Shown here: piece by piece, positions 8,080-15,894 of the stretch
How the letters are laid out: every line of letters starts with the position of its first letter
How positions within the stretch are numbered: position 1 is the first letter of the stretch
NCBI GenBank assembly: GCA_023458355.1
Contig: JAEWZS010000183.1
Coordinates: 1-37,217, forward strand
Direction of reading: 5' to 3'
DNA length: 37,217 nt
From: Bacillota bacterium
Lineage (GTDB): Bacteria; Bacillota; Clostridia; Christensenellales; CAG-138
Made by a program: the position numbers and the translations under genes
The notes under the pieces: generated by a model
The model's database searches: none
Seen by the model: only the letters and a program-made list of their open reading frames with translations
Told to the model about the DNA's origin: nothing

Positions 8080-8751
8080 TCACAGGCGGATATTATTCAT
8101 CAGAGTCTCTATAGCTGCGTCTATGGTCATTTTTGTGGTGTCAATCACCATCGCATCCGGCGACTGCGTAAGCGGTGCAAACTCCCGCGTGCTGTCAGTA
8201 TGGTCGCGCGCAGCAATTTCAAGGCGCATCTTTTCAAGTGTATAATCGAGGTACTCACCCTTTGCATTGAGCTCAAGAAGCCTTCTTCTCGCCCTCTCCT
8301 CCACAGAAGCGGTCACAAAAAACTTGTTTTTCGTATACGGCATGATGTAAGTACAGATATCGCGGCCGTCCATAACCACATCGTTTTCTTGTGCAATCTT
8401 TTTTTGAAGTTCCGCAAGTTCTACACGCACTTCGGGAATTACGCCGATATCGCTTGCTCCCTTGGATACCTCCTGTGTTCGAATCAGCTGCGACACATCT
8501 GCACCGTCAAGGTAGGTTACCTGCGTACCCGCTACGTTTTTCGCGCTTATTTCGGTGTCTTTAAGAATGGGCAGCACCTCATCACGGTTTGACGGTGTGA
8601 GTCCGAGTCGTATGGCTTTAAGTGCCATGGCACGGTACATCGCTCCCGTATCGAGATATAGTATTCCGAGTCTTTTAGCTGCGGCGCGCGCAATGGTGCT
8701 TTTCCCTGCGCCCGCAGGGCCGTCAATAGCGATGTTAATCCTATCTTTCAT
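8080..8751 (-). CDS. cmk: Cytidylate kinase
   Basis: A 223-residue kinase that phosphorylates CMP and dCMP with ATP. It starts with the P-loop GPAGAGKST (residues about 10-18), followed by YLDTGAMYRAMAL, the CMP-binding DGRDICTYIMP segment and the RAR lid (VEERARRRL). Length fits the bacterial family. GGAGGAG lies before the ATG at 8751, which overlaps the stop of the upstream flavoprotein gene (ATGA), so the two are probably translationally coupled. Confidence 0.96.
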   Translation of the reverse strand: MKDRINIAIDGPAGAGKSTIARAAAKRLGILYLDTGAMYRAMALKAIRLGLTPSNRDEVLPILKDTEISAKNVAGTQVTYLDGADVSQLIRTQEVSKGASDIGVIPEVRVELAELQKKIAQENDVVMDGRDICTYIMPYTKNKFFVTASVEERARRRLLELNAKGEYLDYTLEKMRLEIAARDHTDSTREFAPLTQSPDAMVIDTTKMTIDAAIETLMNNIRL

Positions 8752-9965
8752 CGTATGCTCCTCCCGGCCAATGCCCCTGTAGAATACGCGATTTGCAAAT
8801 TAAAACCGCCGGTATAGGCATCCACATCCAATAGCTCTCCGGCAAAATAGAGGTTTTTCACAAGCTTCGATTCAAGCGTGGAGGCATTGACTTCCTTAAC
8901 AGAAACGCCTCCGCGTGTAACGATGGCATATTCTACAGGAAGTGCTTCCTTCACATGGAGCGTAAGACCCTTTAAAAGTTTAACGAAGTTCAGCCTTTGC
9001 ACACGCGTTATGTCGCTTACGATTGTATGCGGTGCAATACCGCTCAAAGTAACCGCAACGGGGATGAGTTTTGCGGGAAGCAGTTCGCCGAGTGCATTTT
9101 GAAATTGCTTTTTGCCGTTCTTATCAAAATCCCGAAGAACGCGCTTGTCCAACGCCTCTTCATTAAGTCCGGGCTTGAGGTCAATTTTAAGCTCTGCTCC
9201 CTGCGGCTCGTCGGCCATATGGCTGCTCGCGCTCAAAACAAGCGGTCCCGAAACGCCGAAATGCGTAAACAGCATCTCCCCGAGTTCCTCAAACACAAGC
9301 TTGCCTCGCTTATAGGCACGCAGCGTTACATTTCGAAGCGAAAGCCCCATAAGATCCTTAGGCCAAGTTTCCTCTGTAGCAAGCGGTATAAGCGATGGCC
9401 GAATCTCAGTGATTGTGTGCCCAAGGTTTTTCGCAAATGCGTATCCGTCGCCGGTAGACCCTGTTGTAGGATAACTTGCGCCGCCGGTTGAGAGTATCAG
9501 AGCATCATACGTTTGTGTATCTTCTTTTGTAATTACCGTAAAACGTTCTGAATCGCGGCGGATTTCTGTTACTGCGCGATTGAGCAAAACTACTGCTCCG
9601 CTTTTCTTCAAATATGCGGCAAACGCTTTGATTACGTCGCTTGAATGGTCCGACTCCGGAAACACCCTGCCGCCGCGCTCCACCTTCGTCGGAACGCCTT
9701 CGTTGTTGATGAGTGTAACAACATCTGCGTTGGTAAAGCCATAAAGAGCGCTATATAAAAATTTGGGGTTGCGAGGAATGTTATTCAAAAACTCGTCCAT
9801 ATCCGCATCATTGGTCAGGTTGCACCTACCCTTTCCGGTGATGAAGAGTTTTTTACCGAGCTTTTCATTTTTTTCGTACAGGAAGACCGCATGCCCTGCC
9901 TTTGCCGCTTCTGCAGCTGCAATTATACCTGCCGGCCCGCCGCCGATTACAGCGACGCGGCTCAT
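8748..9965 (-). CDS. BaiN/YhiN (HI0933) family FAD-dependent oxidoreductase
   Basis: A 405-residue flavoprotein. An N-terminal dinucleotide-binding fold shows VIGGGPAG (about residues 6-13), then GKKLFITGKGRCNLTN, the family signature. Near the C-terminus, LYFAGELLDVDAYTGGFNLQIAYSTG closes the FAD site. Databases name relatives aminoacetone oxidase family or BaiN-like, but the substrate is uncertain. It overlaps genes on both sides by four bases. Placement just upstream of cmk recurs in Clostridia as far as I know, without explaining its function. Confidence 0.9.
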   Translation of the reverse strand: MSRVAVIGGGPAGIIAAAEAAKAGHAVFLYEKNEKLGKKLFITGKGRCNLTNDADMDEFLNNIPRNPKFLYSALYGFTNADVVTLINNEGVPTKVERGGRVFPESDHSSDVIKAFAAYLKKSGAVVLLNRAVTEIRRDSERFTVITKEDTQTYDALILSTGGASYPTTGSTGDGYAFAKNLGHTITEIRPSLIPLATEETWPKDLMGLSLRNVTLRAYKRGKLVFEELGEMLFTHFGVSGPLVLSASSHMADEPQGAELKIDLKPGLNEEALDKRVLRDFDKNGKKQFQNALGELLPAKLIPVAVTLSGIAPHTIVSDITRVQRLNFVKLLKGLTLHVKEALPVEYAIVTRGGVSVKEVNASTLESKLVKNLYFAGELLDVDAYTGGFNLQIAYSTGALAGRSIR

Positions 9966-10585
9966 ATAAGCCCTCTAAGATGCGAGGTGTCGTTTAGAAC
10001 ATGCAAAAAACCCCGTTCTTCATGCCCCGTTTCAAGCTCGTTATAGGCACAATTCTCAATGCGCAGCGAGCGGATACGGTTGTATGGAAGGCCTATAAAA
10101 TGTGCGATGATGATTTTTGTGGGCATGGTATGGCCAACGACAAGAATTTGCGCATTGCTTCCGTGCCGAGTTTCGATTTGACGCATGAAACGCAGCGAAC
10201 GCGTTACAATCTCATGCTGTGACTCTGCCTCCATTCTTAAACAGTCCTCAGGGCGTTCAATCCAGCCCCAATCTTTAAAAAGCTCCGGATACACACGGTC
10301 GAGCTCTGCAGATGTCATGCCCTCCCATTTGCCGAACTGTATCTCGATAAGGTCTTCCTCCAGTACGACTGTGCCTCCGCATCGCTTCGTTATAGCCTCC
10401 GCTGTCTCACGCGCACGTGAAAGCGGGCTTGCATACACAGCATCAAAGGCTCTGCCCTCAAGGCGTTTGGCAATTGCTTCGGCCTGCAATCTCCCTTTTT
10501 CGTTTAGCGGGATATCGGTGCGTCCCTGTACTCGGCTGACGCTATTCCATTGTGTTTGCCCGTGACGGACAAGAATCAATCTCAT
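9962..10585 (-). CDS. Histidine phosphatase family protein (phosphoglycerate mutase/CobC-like)
   Basis: A 207-residue cytoplasmic phosphatase. LVRHGQTQWN holds the phosphorylated His (RHG at residues 7-9). ASPLSRARETAEAI, an acidic residue in EIQFGKWEG, and the second histidine in VVGHTMPTK complete the site. The substrate cannot be read from sequence; alpha-ribazole phosphatase (CobC) and GpmB-like phosphatase are options. The ATG at 10585 overlaps the regulator stop (ATGA) and begins at the conserved MRLILVRHG. A longer reading from a TTG at 10636 would lie mostly inside the upstream gene and is less likely. Confidence 0.88.
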   Translation of the reverse strand: MRLILVRHGQTQWNSVSRVQGRTDIPLNEKGRLQAEAIAKRLEGRAFDAVYASPLSRARETAEAITKRCGGTVVLEEDLIEIQFGKWEGMTSAELDRVYPELFKDWGWIERPEDCLRMEAESQHEIVTRSLRFMRQIETRHGSNAQILVVGHTMPTKIIIAHFIGLPYNRIRSLRIENCAYNELETGHEERGFLHVLNDTSHLRGLI

Positions 10586-11463
10586 CTTTGGTTCTTTTCG
10601 CTCCACTTCGTGGTATATACCTTTTGGGATTCCCAAATTCCTTCGAGCTGCACAAAATGCTCATAAAGCTTGTCCTTGCTCTTAAGGCTCGCCGCAACGA
10701 TAATGGCGTTGATAAGGCTTAAGGGTGCAGTGAGTGAATCTGCAAAAGACGCCATGTCACTGTGGGCAACGAGCACATAATGCGCAAGCTCGGCGATTGG
10801 AGAAAACATGCTGTCGGTGATAGCAATAATGTTTGCGCCGCGATTCTTGCCGAAGGCAAGCGCTTCAACGGTGCGCGTGGAGTAGCGCGGGAAACTGATG
10901 CCGATGCACACATCGCCCGGACTCACGCGAAGCATGCTTTCAAGCGCATCATTGACCGAGGAACTTACACATATGGTATTCTCCATAATAAAGTTCAAAT
11001 AATACGTTAGGAACTGTGCAAGCGGTGCTGCGCTTTTCATTCCGATGATATAGACTCGTTTGGCCTCAAACAGTGTAGAAATGGCAGCATTGAAAGCAGC
11101 GTTATCGACCGAGTCTATGGTGGAACGGATGTTTGCAGCATCTGCCTTAAGAACGGACTTTAATATGTCGTTCTCATCCATATCCGAGGTAAGCTGTATA
11201 CGCTGTACGCTCGTCAGCTTATTTCGAATAAGATCCTGCAAGGATTTCTGCATTTCAGGATAACCGTCGTAACCGAGTGCATACGCAAAGCGCACAACGG
11301 TGGATTCGCTCACGCCTACAGCACGTCCCATTTTGGACGCGGTGATAAACGCAGCTCTGTCATAGTTCTCCATGATGTAGCTGGCCAAAAGCCTCTGCCC
11401 TTTGCTGAAGGACTTATAGTTTTTGTTCAACTTTACAAGCAGATCGTTTTCCTCCATTGCCAT
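10582..11463 (-). CDS. MurR/RpiR family transcriptional regulator with SIS domain
   Basis: A 293-residue regulator. Residues about 1-80 form the RpiR helix-turn-helix (FSKGQRLLASYIMENYDRAA, then MGRAVGVSESTVVRFAYALG). Residues about 115-255 form a SIS sugar-phosphate domain (RVYIIGMKSAAPLAQFLTYYL, then ISFPRYSTRTVEAL and IIAITDSMFSPIAELA). Family members sense phosphosugars, often amino-sugar phosphates. No sugar gene is adjacent, so its targets are unknown; it heads the co-directional group running to ispH-rpsA. A GGGGG stretch lies five bases before the ATG. Confidence 0.92.
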   Translation of the reverse strand: MAMEENDLLVKLNKNYKSFSKGQRLLASYIMENYDRAAFITASKMGRAVGVSESTVVRFAYALGYDGYPEMQKSLQDLIRNKLTSVQRIQLTSDMDENDILKSVLKADAANIRSTIDSVDNAAFNAAISTLFEAKRVYIIGMKSAAPLAQFLTYYLNFIMENTICVSSSVNDALESMLRVSPGDVCIGISFPRYSTRTVEALAFGKNRGANIIAITDSMFSPIAELAHYVLVAHSDMASFADSLTAPLSLINAIIVAASLKSKDKLYEHFVQLEGIWESQKVYTTKWSEKNQR

Positions 11464-11482
11464 TTTTACCCCCGTTTTACTA

Positions 11483-12223
11483 TTATAATTCCATACCGGA
11501 AAGGCTTACGAAATCGGTTAAATCCGTTAAAAGCGGCGTTAGAGCGATATAACCTTCTCGTGTCCAACGCTCATCGCTGTCCTCATCCTGCCCGCACTTC
11601 GTCAAGCGCTCAGCAGGCATCCAGTAATATTTGCGCTTATACGGATCCATCCTCTCCACGAGTTCGGACGCATACACCTGCTTGCTTAACCTCGTAACTT
11701 TCATACCCTTTATTTCATCCTCGGGCAAATCGGGTACGTTTACGTTTAAAAGCAAGCTTCTGCACTGATGTACATAAGGGATGGTGCTTTTTGCAGCGAG
11801 GGCAGCAGTTCTCAGGTGCTTGGGCTTAAAAGAGCAAATGGAGACCGCCATAGCGGGAACGCCTAAAAGAACTGCCTCCATAGCTGCTGAAACGGTACCC
11901 GAGTAAAATGTATCGGTACCGAGATTCGCGCCGATATTGATGCCTGATATCACAAGATCAGGCTTGAATCCAAGGTTTGCAAGCCCTATTTTTACGCAGT
12001 CCACAGGCGTGCCGCTGACGGCAAATGCGGGAACGTCGCTTAGCCCATCGAGTCGCACTTCGTTCATACGAAGAGGCGATGTAAATGTTAGAGAATGTGA
12101 AGCGCCGCTTCGCTCCGTATCCGGCGCAGACATGATAACCTCATGCTCTTTGTGGAAAATCTCCGCAAGTGCACGGATCCCTAGGGAAAATAGACCGTCA
12201 TCGTTCGTCAGCAAGATTCTCAT
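11483..12223 (-). CDS. surE: 5'/3'-nucleotidase SurE
   Basis: A 246-residue metal-dependent phosphatase that acts on nucleoside monophosphates. LLTNDDGLFS near the N-terminus gives the metal-binding Asp pair, SGASHSLT the Ser, and SGINIGANLGTDTFYSGTVSAAMEA the conserved Asn-rich metal site. Length fits SurE. It has its own promoter upstream and is separated from the regulator gene by only 19 bases, so read-through into the downstream genes is likely. Confidence 0.95.
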   Translation of the reverse strand: MRILLTNDDGLFSLGIRALAEIFHKEHEVIMSAPDTERSGASHSLTFTSPLRMNEVRLDGLSDVPAFAVSGTPVDCVKIGLANLGFKPDLVISGINIGANLGTDTFYSGTVSAAMEAVLLGVPAMAVSICSFKPKHLRTAALAAKSTIPYVHQCRSLLLNVNVPDLPEDEIKGMKVTRLSKQVYASELVERMDPYKRKYYWMPAERLTKCGQDEDSDERWTREGYIALTPLLTDLTDFVSLSGMEL

Positions 12224-12284
12224 AAATATCCTTACTTACAGGCGGACTTAAAAGTCGCGTCTTGAATTTCTGTACATGTGGTTT

Positions 12285-12313
12285 ATTTTAGCAGAAAGAA
12301 GCGTTCATTTCAA
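12285..12313 (-). promoter_or_regulatory. Sigma-A-type promoter of surE
   Basis: On the minus strand TTGAAA (12308-12313) and TAAAAT (12285-12290) are spaced by 17 bases, with TGC just before the -10 (extended -10). It lies about 60 bases upstream of the surE ATG and may drive the whole group down to ispH-rpsA. Confidence 0.7.
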
Positions 12314-12391
12314 CGAACATAGAAAAATGATGAAAGAATTGCATAGTTTTCTTTCATTGTACAAAGATAAAGCGCAATTTAAAAATTTTAT

Positions 12392-12420
12392 GGCCGCCTG
12401 AGGAATCTCCCCATGCGGCC
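12392..12420 (-). terminator. Probable terminator of the decarboxylase operon
   Basis: GGCCGC (12392-12397) pairs with GCGGCC (12415-12420), with extra pairing inside. On the minus strand the stem is followed by an AT-rich tail with five consecutive T. It sits about 80 bases past the carboxyltransferase stop, after a first hairpin at 12451-12483. Confidence 0.5.
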
Positions 12421-12450
12421 TGATTGGGTTTTGTGTATTCTGTAAATTAT

Positions 12451-12483
12451 CGGAGCAGCGCATTATGAAAACGCGCTGCTCCG
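12451..12483 (-). terminator. Strong hairpin just after the carboxyltransferase gene
   Basis: CGGAGCAGCGC (12451-12461) and GCGCTGCTCCG (12473-12483) form a perfect 11-base stem with an 11-base loop, 20 bases past the stop codon. The tail on the minus strand (ATAATTTA) is only weakly T-rich, so it may stabilise the 3' end instead of terminating alone. Confidence 0.55.
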
Positions 12484-12502
12484 TTGGCCTATGGACCACT
12501 CT

Positions 12503-13975
12503 TTATGCAATACTTAAATCTTCGACGTAGAGCATCCTTACGCCCTCAGGTGCAGCAGGTGCTGCTGGCGCTGCAGGAACAACAGGCGGGGCGACGGGTG
12601 CGGAAACGGTTTCTTCCTTAGGACCTTCCGCGGCTTTCTTGCGGTTTTCGAAGAACTTCATAGCAACCTGCGGGAAAAGTGCGTAACTTAGTACATCTTC
12701 CTCCTGCAGCATGTAGTCCTTGATCTCCTCGCGATATTTATCGAGTTCGGGTGAGAGCAGATCGGCCGGACGGCAGGTGATGACCTCTTCGTCTCCGATG
12801 GCTAGCTTGCGAACGTCTTCGTTAACCTCGCCGGGCAGTCTGCCGTATTCGCCCTTCAACACAGCCTTAGATTCCTTTGTGAAGCTCTTGTAGCGGCCGG
12901 CTAACACATTGAGCACCGCCTGCGAACCAACGATCTGGCTGGTAGGTGTTACAAGCGGCGGATAACCGAAGTCTTTACGGACCTGCGGTATCTCAGAAAG
13001 CACCTCGTAGTACTTATCTTCGGCGTTTGCCTGCTTTAGCTGCGAGATGAGGTTCGACAGCATGCCGCCGGGAACCTGATACATAAGGGTATTGGTATCG
13101 ACGTTGAGAACTTTAGGATCGAGGAAGCCTTCAGCCTTGAGCTTATCAGCAACCTTACGGAAGTGCTTAGCGGCCTCACTAAGCTTATTAAGATCTAAGC
13201 CCGTATCGTACTCGGTGCCCTTAAGTGTCGCCACGAGGGGCTCTGTGGCGGGCTGTGCCGTGCCGTTACCGAGGGCTGAAAGCGCGCAGTCTACAATATC
13301 CACACCTGCCTGCACCGCCATTAGATATGTCATATCGCCGGTGCCGGTTGTATTGTGGGTATGCAGATGTATGGGCACATCCACTTCTGATTTAAGACGC
13401 TTCACGAGCGAATATGCGTCGTAAGGCAGCAAGAGGTTAGCCATATCCTTTATGCAGATGATATCCGCACCCATTTGTACAAGCTCTTTTGCGACCTTTA
13501 CGAAATAATCTTCATTGTGGACGGGGCTTATTGTATAGCTGATCGCGGGTTCGCAGATACCGCCGTATTTTTTAGTGAACTTGATGGCAGCCTCGAGGTT
13601 TCGAGTATCGTTGAGCGCATCGAAAATACGGATGATATCAATACCGTTTTCGATTGCCTTGCGGCAGAACTGCTCTACGACATCGTCTGCATAGTGCTTA
13701 TAGCCAAGTATGTTCTGCCCGCGGAACAACATTTGAAGCTTCGTGTTGGGAAGCGCCTTCCTGAGTGTTCTGAGTCTGTCCCAAGGATCCTCATTTAGGA
13801 ACCTGAGGCAGGTGTCAAATGTGGCTCCACCCCAGCACTCCAGTGAATAATATCCGATGCTGTCGAGTATTTCACAAGCGGGAAGCATATCTTCGGTGCG
13901 CATGCGTGTCGCAGCCTGCGACTGGTGCGCGTCGCGCAATATCGTATCTGTAATCAATAGTTTTTTGCCTGCCAT
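12503..13975 (-). CDS. oadA: Biotin-dependent carboxyltransferase subunit (oxaloacetate decarboxylase alpha / pyruvate carboxylase subunit B type)
   Basis: A 490-residue carboxyltransferase. DTILRDAHQS (about residues 10-19) and MLFRGQNILGYKHYADDVV mark the HMGL-like TIM barrel. CIKDMANLL holds the lysine expected to be carbamylated, and HLHTHNTTG the metal-binding histidines. The conserved carboxylase domain follows to about residue 450. The C-terminus ends in a Pro/Ala linker without the usual biotinyl domain, which is encoded by the next gene upstream. AAGGAGG precedes the ATG. It moves carboxyl groups between biotin and pyruvate or oxaloacetate; the direction cannot be decided without knowing whether an OadB-type membrane subunit exists elsewhere. 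Confidence 0.9.
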   Translation of the reverse strand: MAGKKLLITDTILRDAHQSQAATRMRTEDMLPACEILDSIGYYSLECWGGATFDTCLRFLNEDPWDRLRTLRKALPNTKLQMLFRGQNILGYKHYADDVVEQFCRKAIENGIDIIRIFDALNDTRNLEAAIKFTKKYGGICEPAISYTISPVHNEDYFVKVAKELVQMGADIICIKDMANLLLPYDAYSLVKRLKSEVDVPIHLHTHNTTGTGDMTYLMAVQAGVDIVDCALSALGNGTAQPATEPLVATLKGTEYDTGLDLNKLSEAAKHFRKVADKLKAEGFLDPKVLNVDTNTLMYQVPGGMLSNLISQLKQANAEDKYYEVLSEIPQVRKDFGYPPLVTPTSQIVGSQAVLNVLAGRYKSFTKESKAVLKGEYGRLPGEVNEDVRKLAIGDEEVITCRPADLLSPELDKYREEIKDYMLQEEDVLSYALFPQVAMKFFENRKKAAEGPKEETVSAPVAPPVVPAAPAAPAAPEGVRMLYVEDLSIA

Positions 13976-14034
13976 TTTCTAACCTCCTTATTCCCTATTT
14001 TTGCGCTCATGAAGAGCGCTTATATAAAAGCCGT

Positions 14035-14409
14035 TTAACCGATAAGGCAGAGCACGTCGCCGGACTTCACAGTAGAGCCCTTGGAAACGTTGAGGGCAGT
14101 GATGGTGCCGTCACGATCGGCGAGAACTTCATTTTCCATTTTCATTGCTTCGAGGATGAGGATGACTTGTCCCTTCTTTACCTGCGCGCCCGCACTGGTC
14201 TTTACATCCACGATGGTGCCGGGCATGGGAGCTACGACGGGGTTGCCCTTTACATTTGCGTTGGACGCAACGGGAGCTACAGGAGCGGGGGCGGCTGCCG
14301 AGGCCTTTACGGGGGCGGCGGGAGCGGCGGGTGCTGCGGAAGAACCGGAAATTTCTTCTACCTCGACTTCATAAGAAGAACCGTTTACATTGACGATAAA
14401 TTTGCGCAT
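14035..14409 (-). CDS. Biotin carboxyl carrier protein (biotin/lipoyl-binding)
   Basis: A 124-residue carrier. Residues 1-20 form a short beta element, residues about 24-55 an Ala/Pro-rich mobile linker, and residues about 57-124 the biotinyl domain. EAMKMENEV contains the biotinylated Lys90, flanked by the two Met of the AMKM motif, and PMPGTI is the opposing turn. It stands in for the domain missing from the adjacent carboxyltransferase. GGAGG lies before the ATG. Linker composition and size resemble the GcdC/MmdC carriers of sodium-pumping decarboxylases, though AccB of fatty acid synthesis is not strictly excluded. Confidence 0.93.
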   Translation of the reverse strand: MRKFIVNVNGSSYEVEVEEISGSSAAPAAPAAPVKASAAAPAPVAPVASNANVKGNPVVAPMPGTIVDVKTSAGAQVKKGQVILILEAMKMENEVLADRDGTITALNVSKGSTVKSGDVLCLIG

Positions 14410-14430
14410 GAGAGTACCTCCTTCATCAAA

Positions 14431-14934
14431 TTAAGATATTTTTTTAATGCTGTGTATGCGTAATCCGTCTATCTCCTTGTTCATGGCGGTGGCGATTGCC
14501 GCTGAAATTGCGGCGACCGTTTGCTGCCTGTTTGTCGGCGCAACGCCGATGCGACGAATGGAACGGATACGAAGCGCGGATACATCCGCACCCATATACG
14601 TCGCCATCGCTGCGCTCATGGCCGCCACCATAGGCTGCCGTAAGGATACGCGCGAAAGCGGCTTTACGGAACGGATGCGAAGACCCGCGACTTCCGGACC
14701 CATATACGACGCAATTGCCGCAGCAATCGCTGCGTCGAATTTACCGCGGTCCGAAATATCCGGAGCGTCGAACACTTGCGCAGGCGTCGATATGCCGGTC
14801 TCTTCCGGCCGGCTTTCCGTGTCAATTTCGTTATTATCCGCAATGATTTTTGTTTTGCCTTTGCGGCCGAGCATAAAACCAATGATAAACGCTACTACGA
14901 TAAACGCGATAGCCAGCCCAATGTCAATTGTCAA
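14431..14934 (-). CDS. OadG-like small membrane subunit with three tandem C-terminal repeats
   Basis: A 167-residue protein with one N-terminal membrane helix (about residues 5-23), a polar linker and three copies of a 27-residue unit at about 66-92, 102-128 and 139-165. Each has the form xxAAxxAAxAxxM, four to six residues, LRIRSIRR. The unit resembles the C-terminal tail of OadG/MmdD subunits, which ends in an Ala-rich helix followed by RSIRR. Those subunits hold decarboxylase complexes at the membrane, consistent with the carrier and carboxyltransferase genes next door. Start is a TTG at 14934 with GGAGG ten bases ahead; no ATG is available. The OadG link is by motif and context only. Confidence 0.7.
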   Translation of the reverse strand: MTIDIGLAIAFIVVAFIIGFMLGRKGKTKIIADNNEIDTESRPEETGISTPAQVFDAPDISDRGKFDAAIAAAIASYMGPEVAGLRIRSVKPLSRVSLRQPMVAAMSAAMATYMGADVSALRIRSIRRIGVAPTNRQQTVAAISAAIATAMNKEIDGLRIHSIKKIS

Positions 14935-15008
14935 ATTAGGAACGCCTCCCTTCTCATAAGATTAGCTTATTGTTAGGCCTATAATATAACTGATATAAAT
15001 AAGCGACG

Positions 15009-15033
15009 ATTTGAGAGAATACTTCCCTCAAAT
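15009..15033. repeat. Palindrome upstream of the decarboxylase operon, possible operator
   Basis: ATTTGAG (15009-15015) and CTCAAAT (15027-15033) are inverted, with three further matching bases inside. It lies about 75-100 bases upstream of the TTG start at 14934, in an AT-rich region with possible -10 sequences between. No T-run follows, so an operator fits better than a terminator. Confidence 0.4.
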
Positions 15034-15095
15034 AAGCCCTAGTTCTTATATTCGCTATATCCTTCATTTTTCCTGCTAGAATCTTTCAAAATTCT

Positions 15096-15120
15096 GAAAA
15101 AAGCGCGGTCAACCCGCGCT
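15096..15120 (-). terminator. Intrinsic terminator overlapping the end of rluB
   Basis: AGCGCGG (15102-15108) pairs with CCGCGCT (15114-15120) with a five-base loop, followed on the minus strand by six T. The rluB stop codon (15109-15111) lies in the loop, so the upstream arm is coding sequence. Confidence 0.85.
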
Positions 15121-15831
15121 GTTGAGCGTATTTTCCAAAACTTGAATCTCCTCAGCACTCAAATAGCGCCATTGCCCGGTCTTTAAGCCGCCGAGTTCAA
15201 CATTACCCACGCGTACGCGCCTCAAAAGGAGCGTTCTATGCCCTACCGCATCCAACATACGCCTTACCTGGCGGTTTCGCCCCTCGTGAATGGTAAGAAA
15301 AAATGCAGTGCCTCCCTCATGCCGCTGTGTCGCCGGTTTTATTTTGGCGGGTGCTGTTATGCCGTCTTCCAATAAAACACCTTTTTCCAAAGCATGCGCT
15401 TCATTGTTTGTAAGAACGCCATCGGCTACCACATAATAGGTCTTTTCGATTTGAAACTTGGGGTGCATCAGCTTATAGGCAAGCTCTCCGTCGTTGGTCA
15501 TAAAAAGAAGCCCCTCAGAGTCACAATCGAGCCTCCCCACATGGTAAAGACGATATGGAATATCGTGAAAGTAATCCATAACGGTCCTTCGCCCCTCCGG
15601 ATCGTTAGCGGTGCAAAAAACACCTCTCGGCTTATTAAAGGCAATCACCATGCGCTTTGTAACAAGTTTTAGCCTTTGTCCGTCGAGTGTAACTTCGTCT
15701 TTCTCAGGCTCAACCTGAGCGCCCAGCACGGCTAAAACGCCGTTGATGCTCACTCGTCCCTCAAGGATCAGCTCTTCACACCTGCGGCGCGACGCCACCC
15801 CCGCCTCCGCCATGAATTTCTGTAAACGCAT
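15109..15831 (-). CDS. rluB: Pseudouridine synthase, RluB/RsuA family
   Basis: A 240-residue rRNA-modifying enzyme. Residues about 1-48 are an S4 RNA-binding domain (MRLQKFMAEAGVASRRRCEE, then GRVSINGVLA). The catalytic domain carries GRLDCDSEGLLFMTNDGELAYKL, with the catalytic Asp in GRLD, and later HEGRNRQVRRMLDAVGH. RluB targets 23S rRNA in known cases; RsuA-like action on 16S is an alternative. It lies downstream of scpAB and dacF, an order shared with many Clostridia. Its end is folded into the terminator. Confidence 0.93.
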   Translation of the reverse strand: MRLQKFMAEAGVASRRRCEELILEGRVSINGVLAVLGAQVEPEKDEVTLDGQRLKLVTKRMVIAFNKPRGVFCTANDPEGRRTVMDYFHDIPYRLYHVGRLDCDSEGLLFMTNDGELAYKLMHPKFQIEKTYYVVADGVLTNNEAHALEKGVLLEDGITAPAKIKPATQRHEGGTAFFLTIHEGRNRQVRRMLDAVGHRTLLLRRVRVGNVELGGLKTGQWRYLSAEEIQVLENTLNSAG

Positions 15832-15894
15832 GGAACCCCCACCTTTGTTTCAAATAATCTGCTAACCCCACGCTATATATACATCAGCTACTGA

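Noticed and set aside
8997..9491. A 164-codon plus-strand frame
   Set aside because: It is antisense to the BaiN-like flavoprotein gene, which has full FAD motifs. No independent support.
12305..12499. A 64-codon minus-strand frame between surE and the carboxyltransferase gene
   Set aside because: It runs through two hairpins and the surE promoter, and its translation has no recognisable domain. The gap is better read as terminators plus a promoter.
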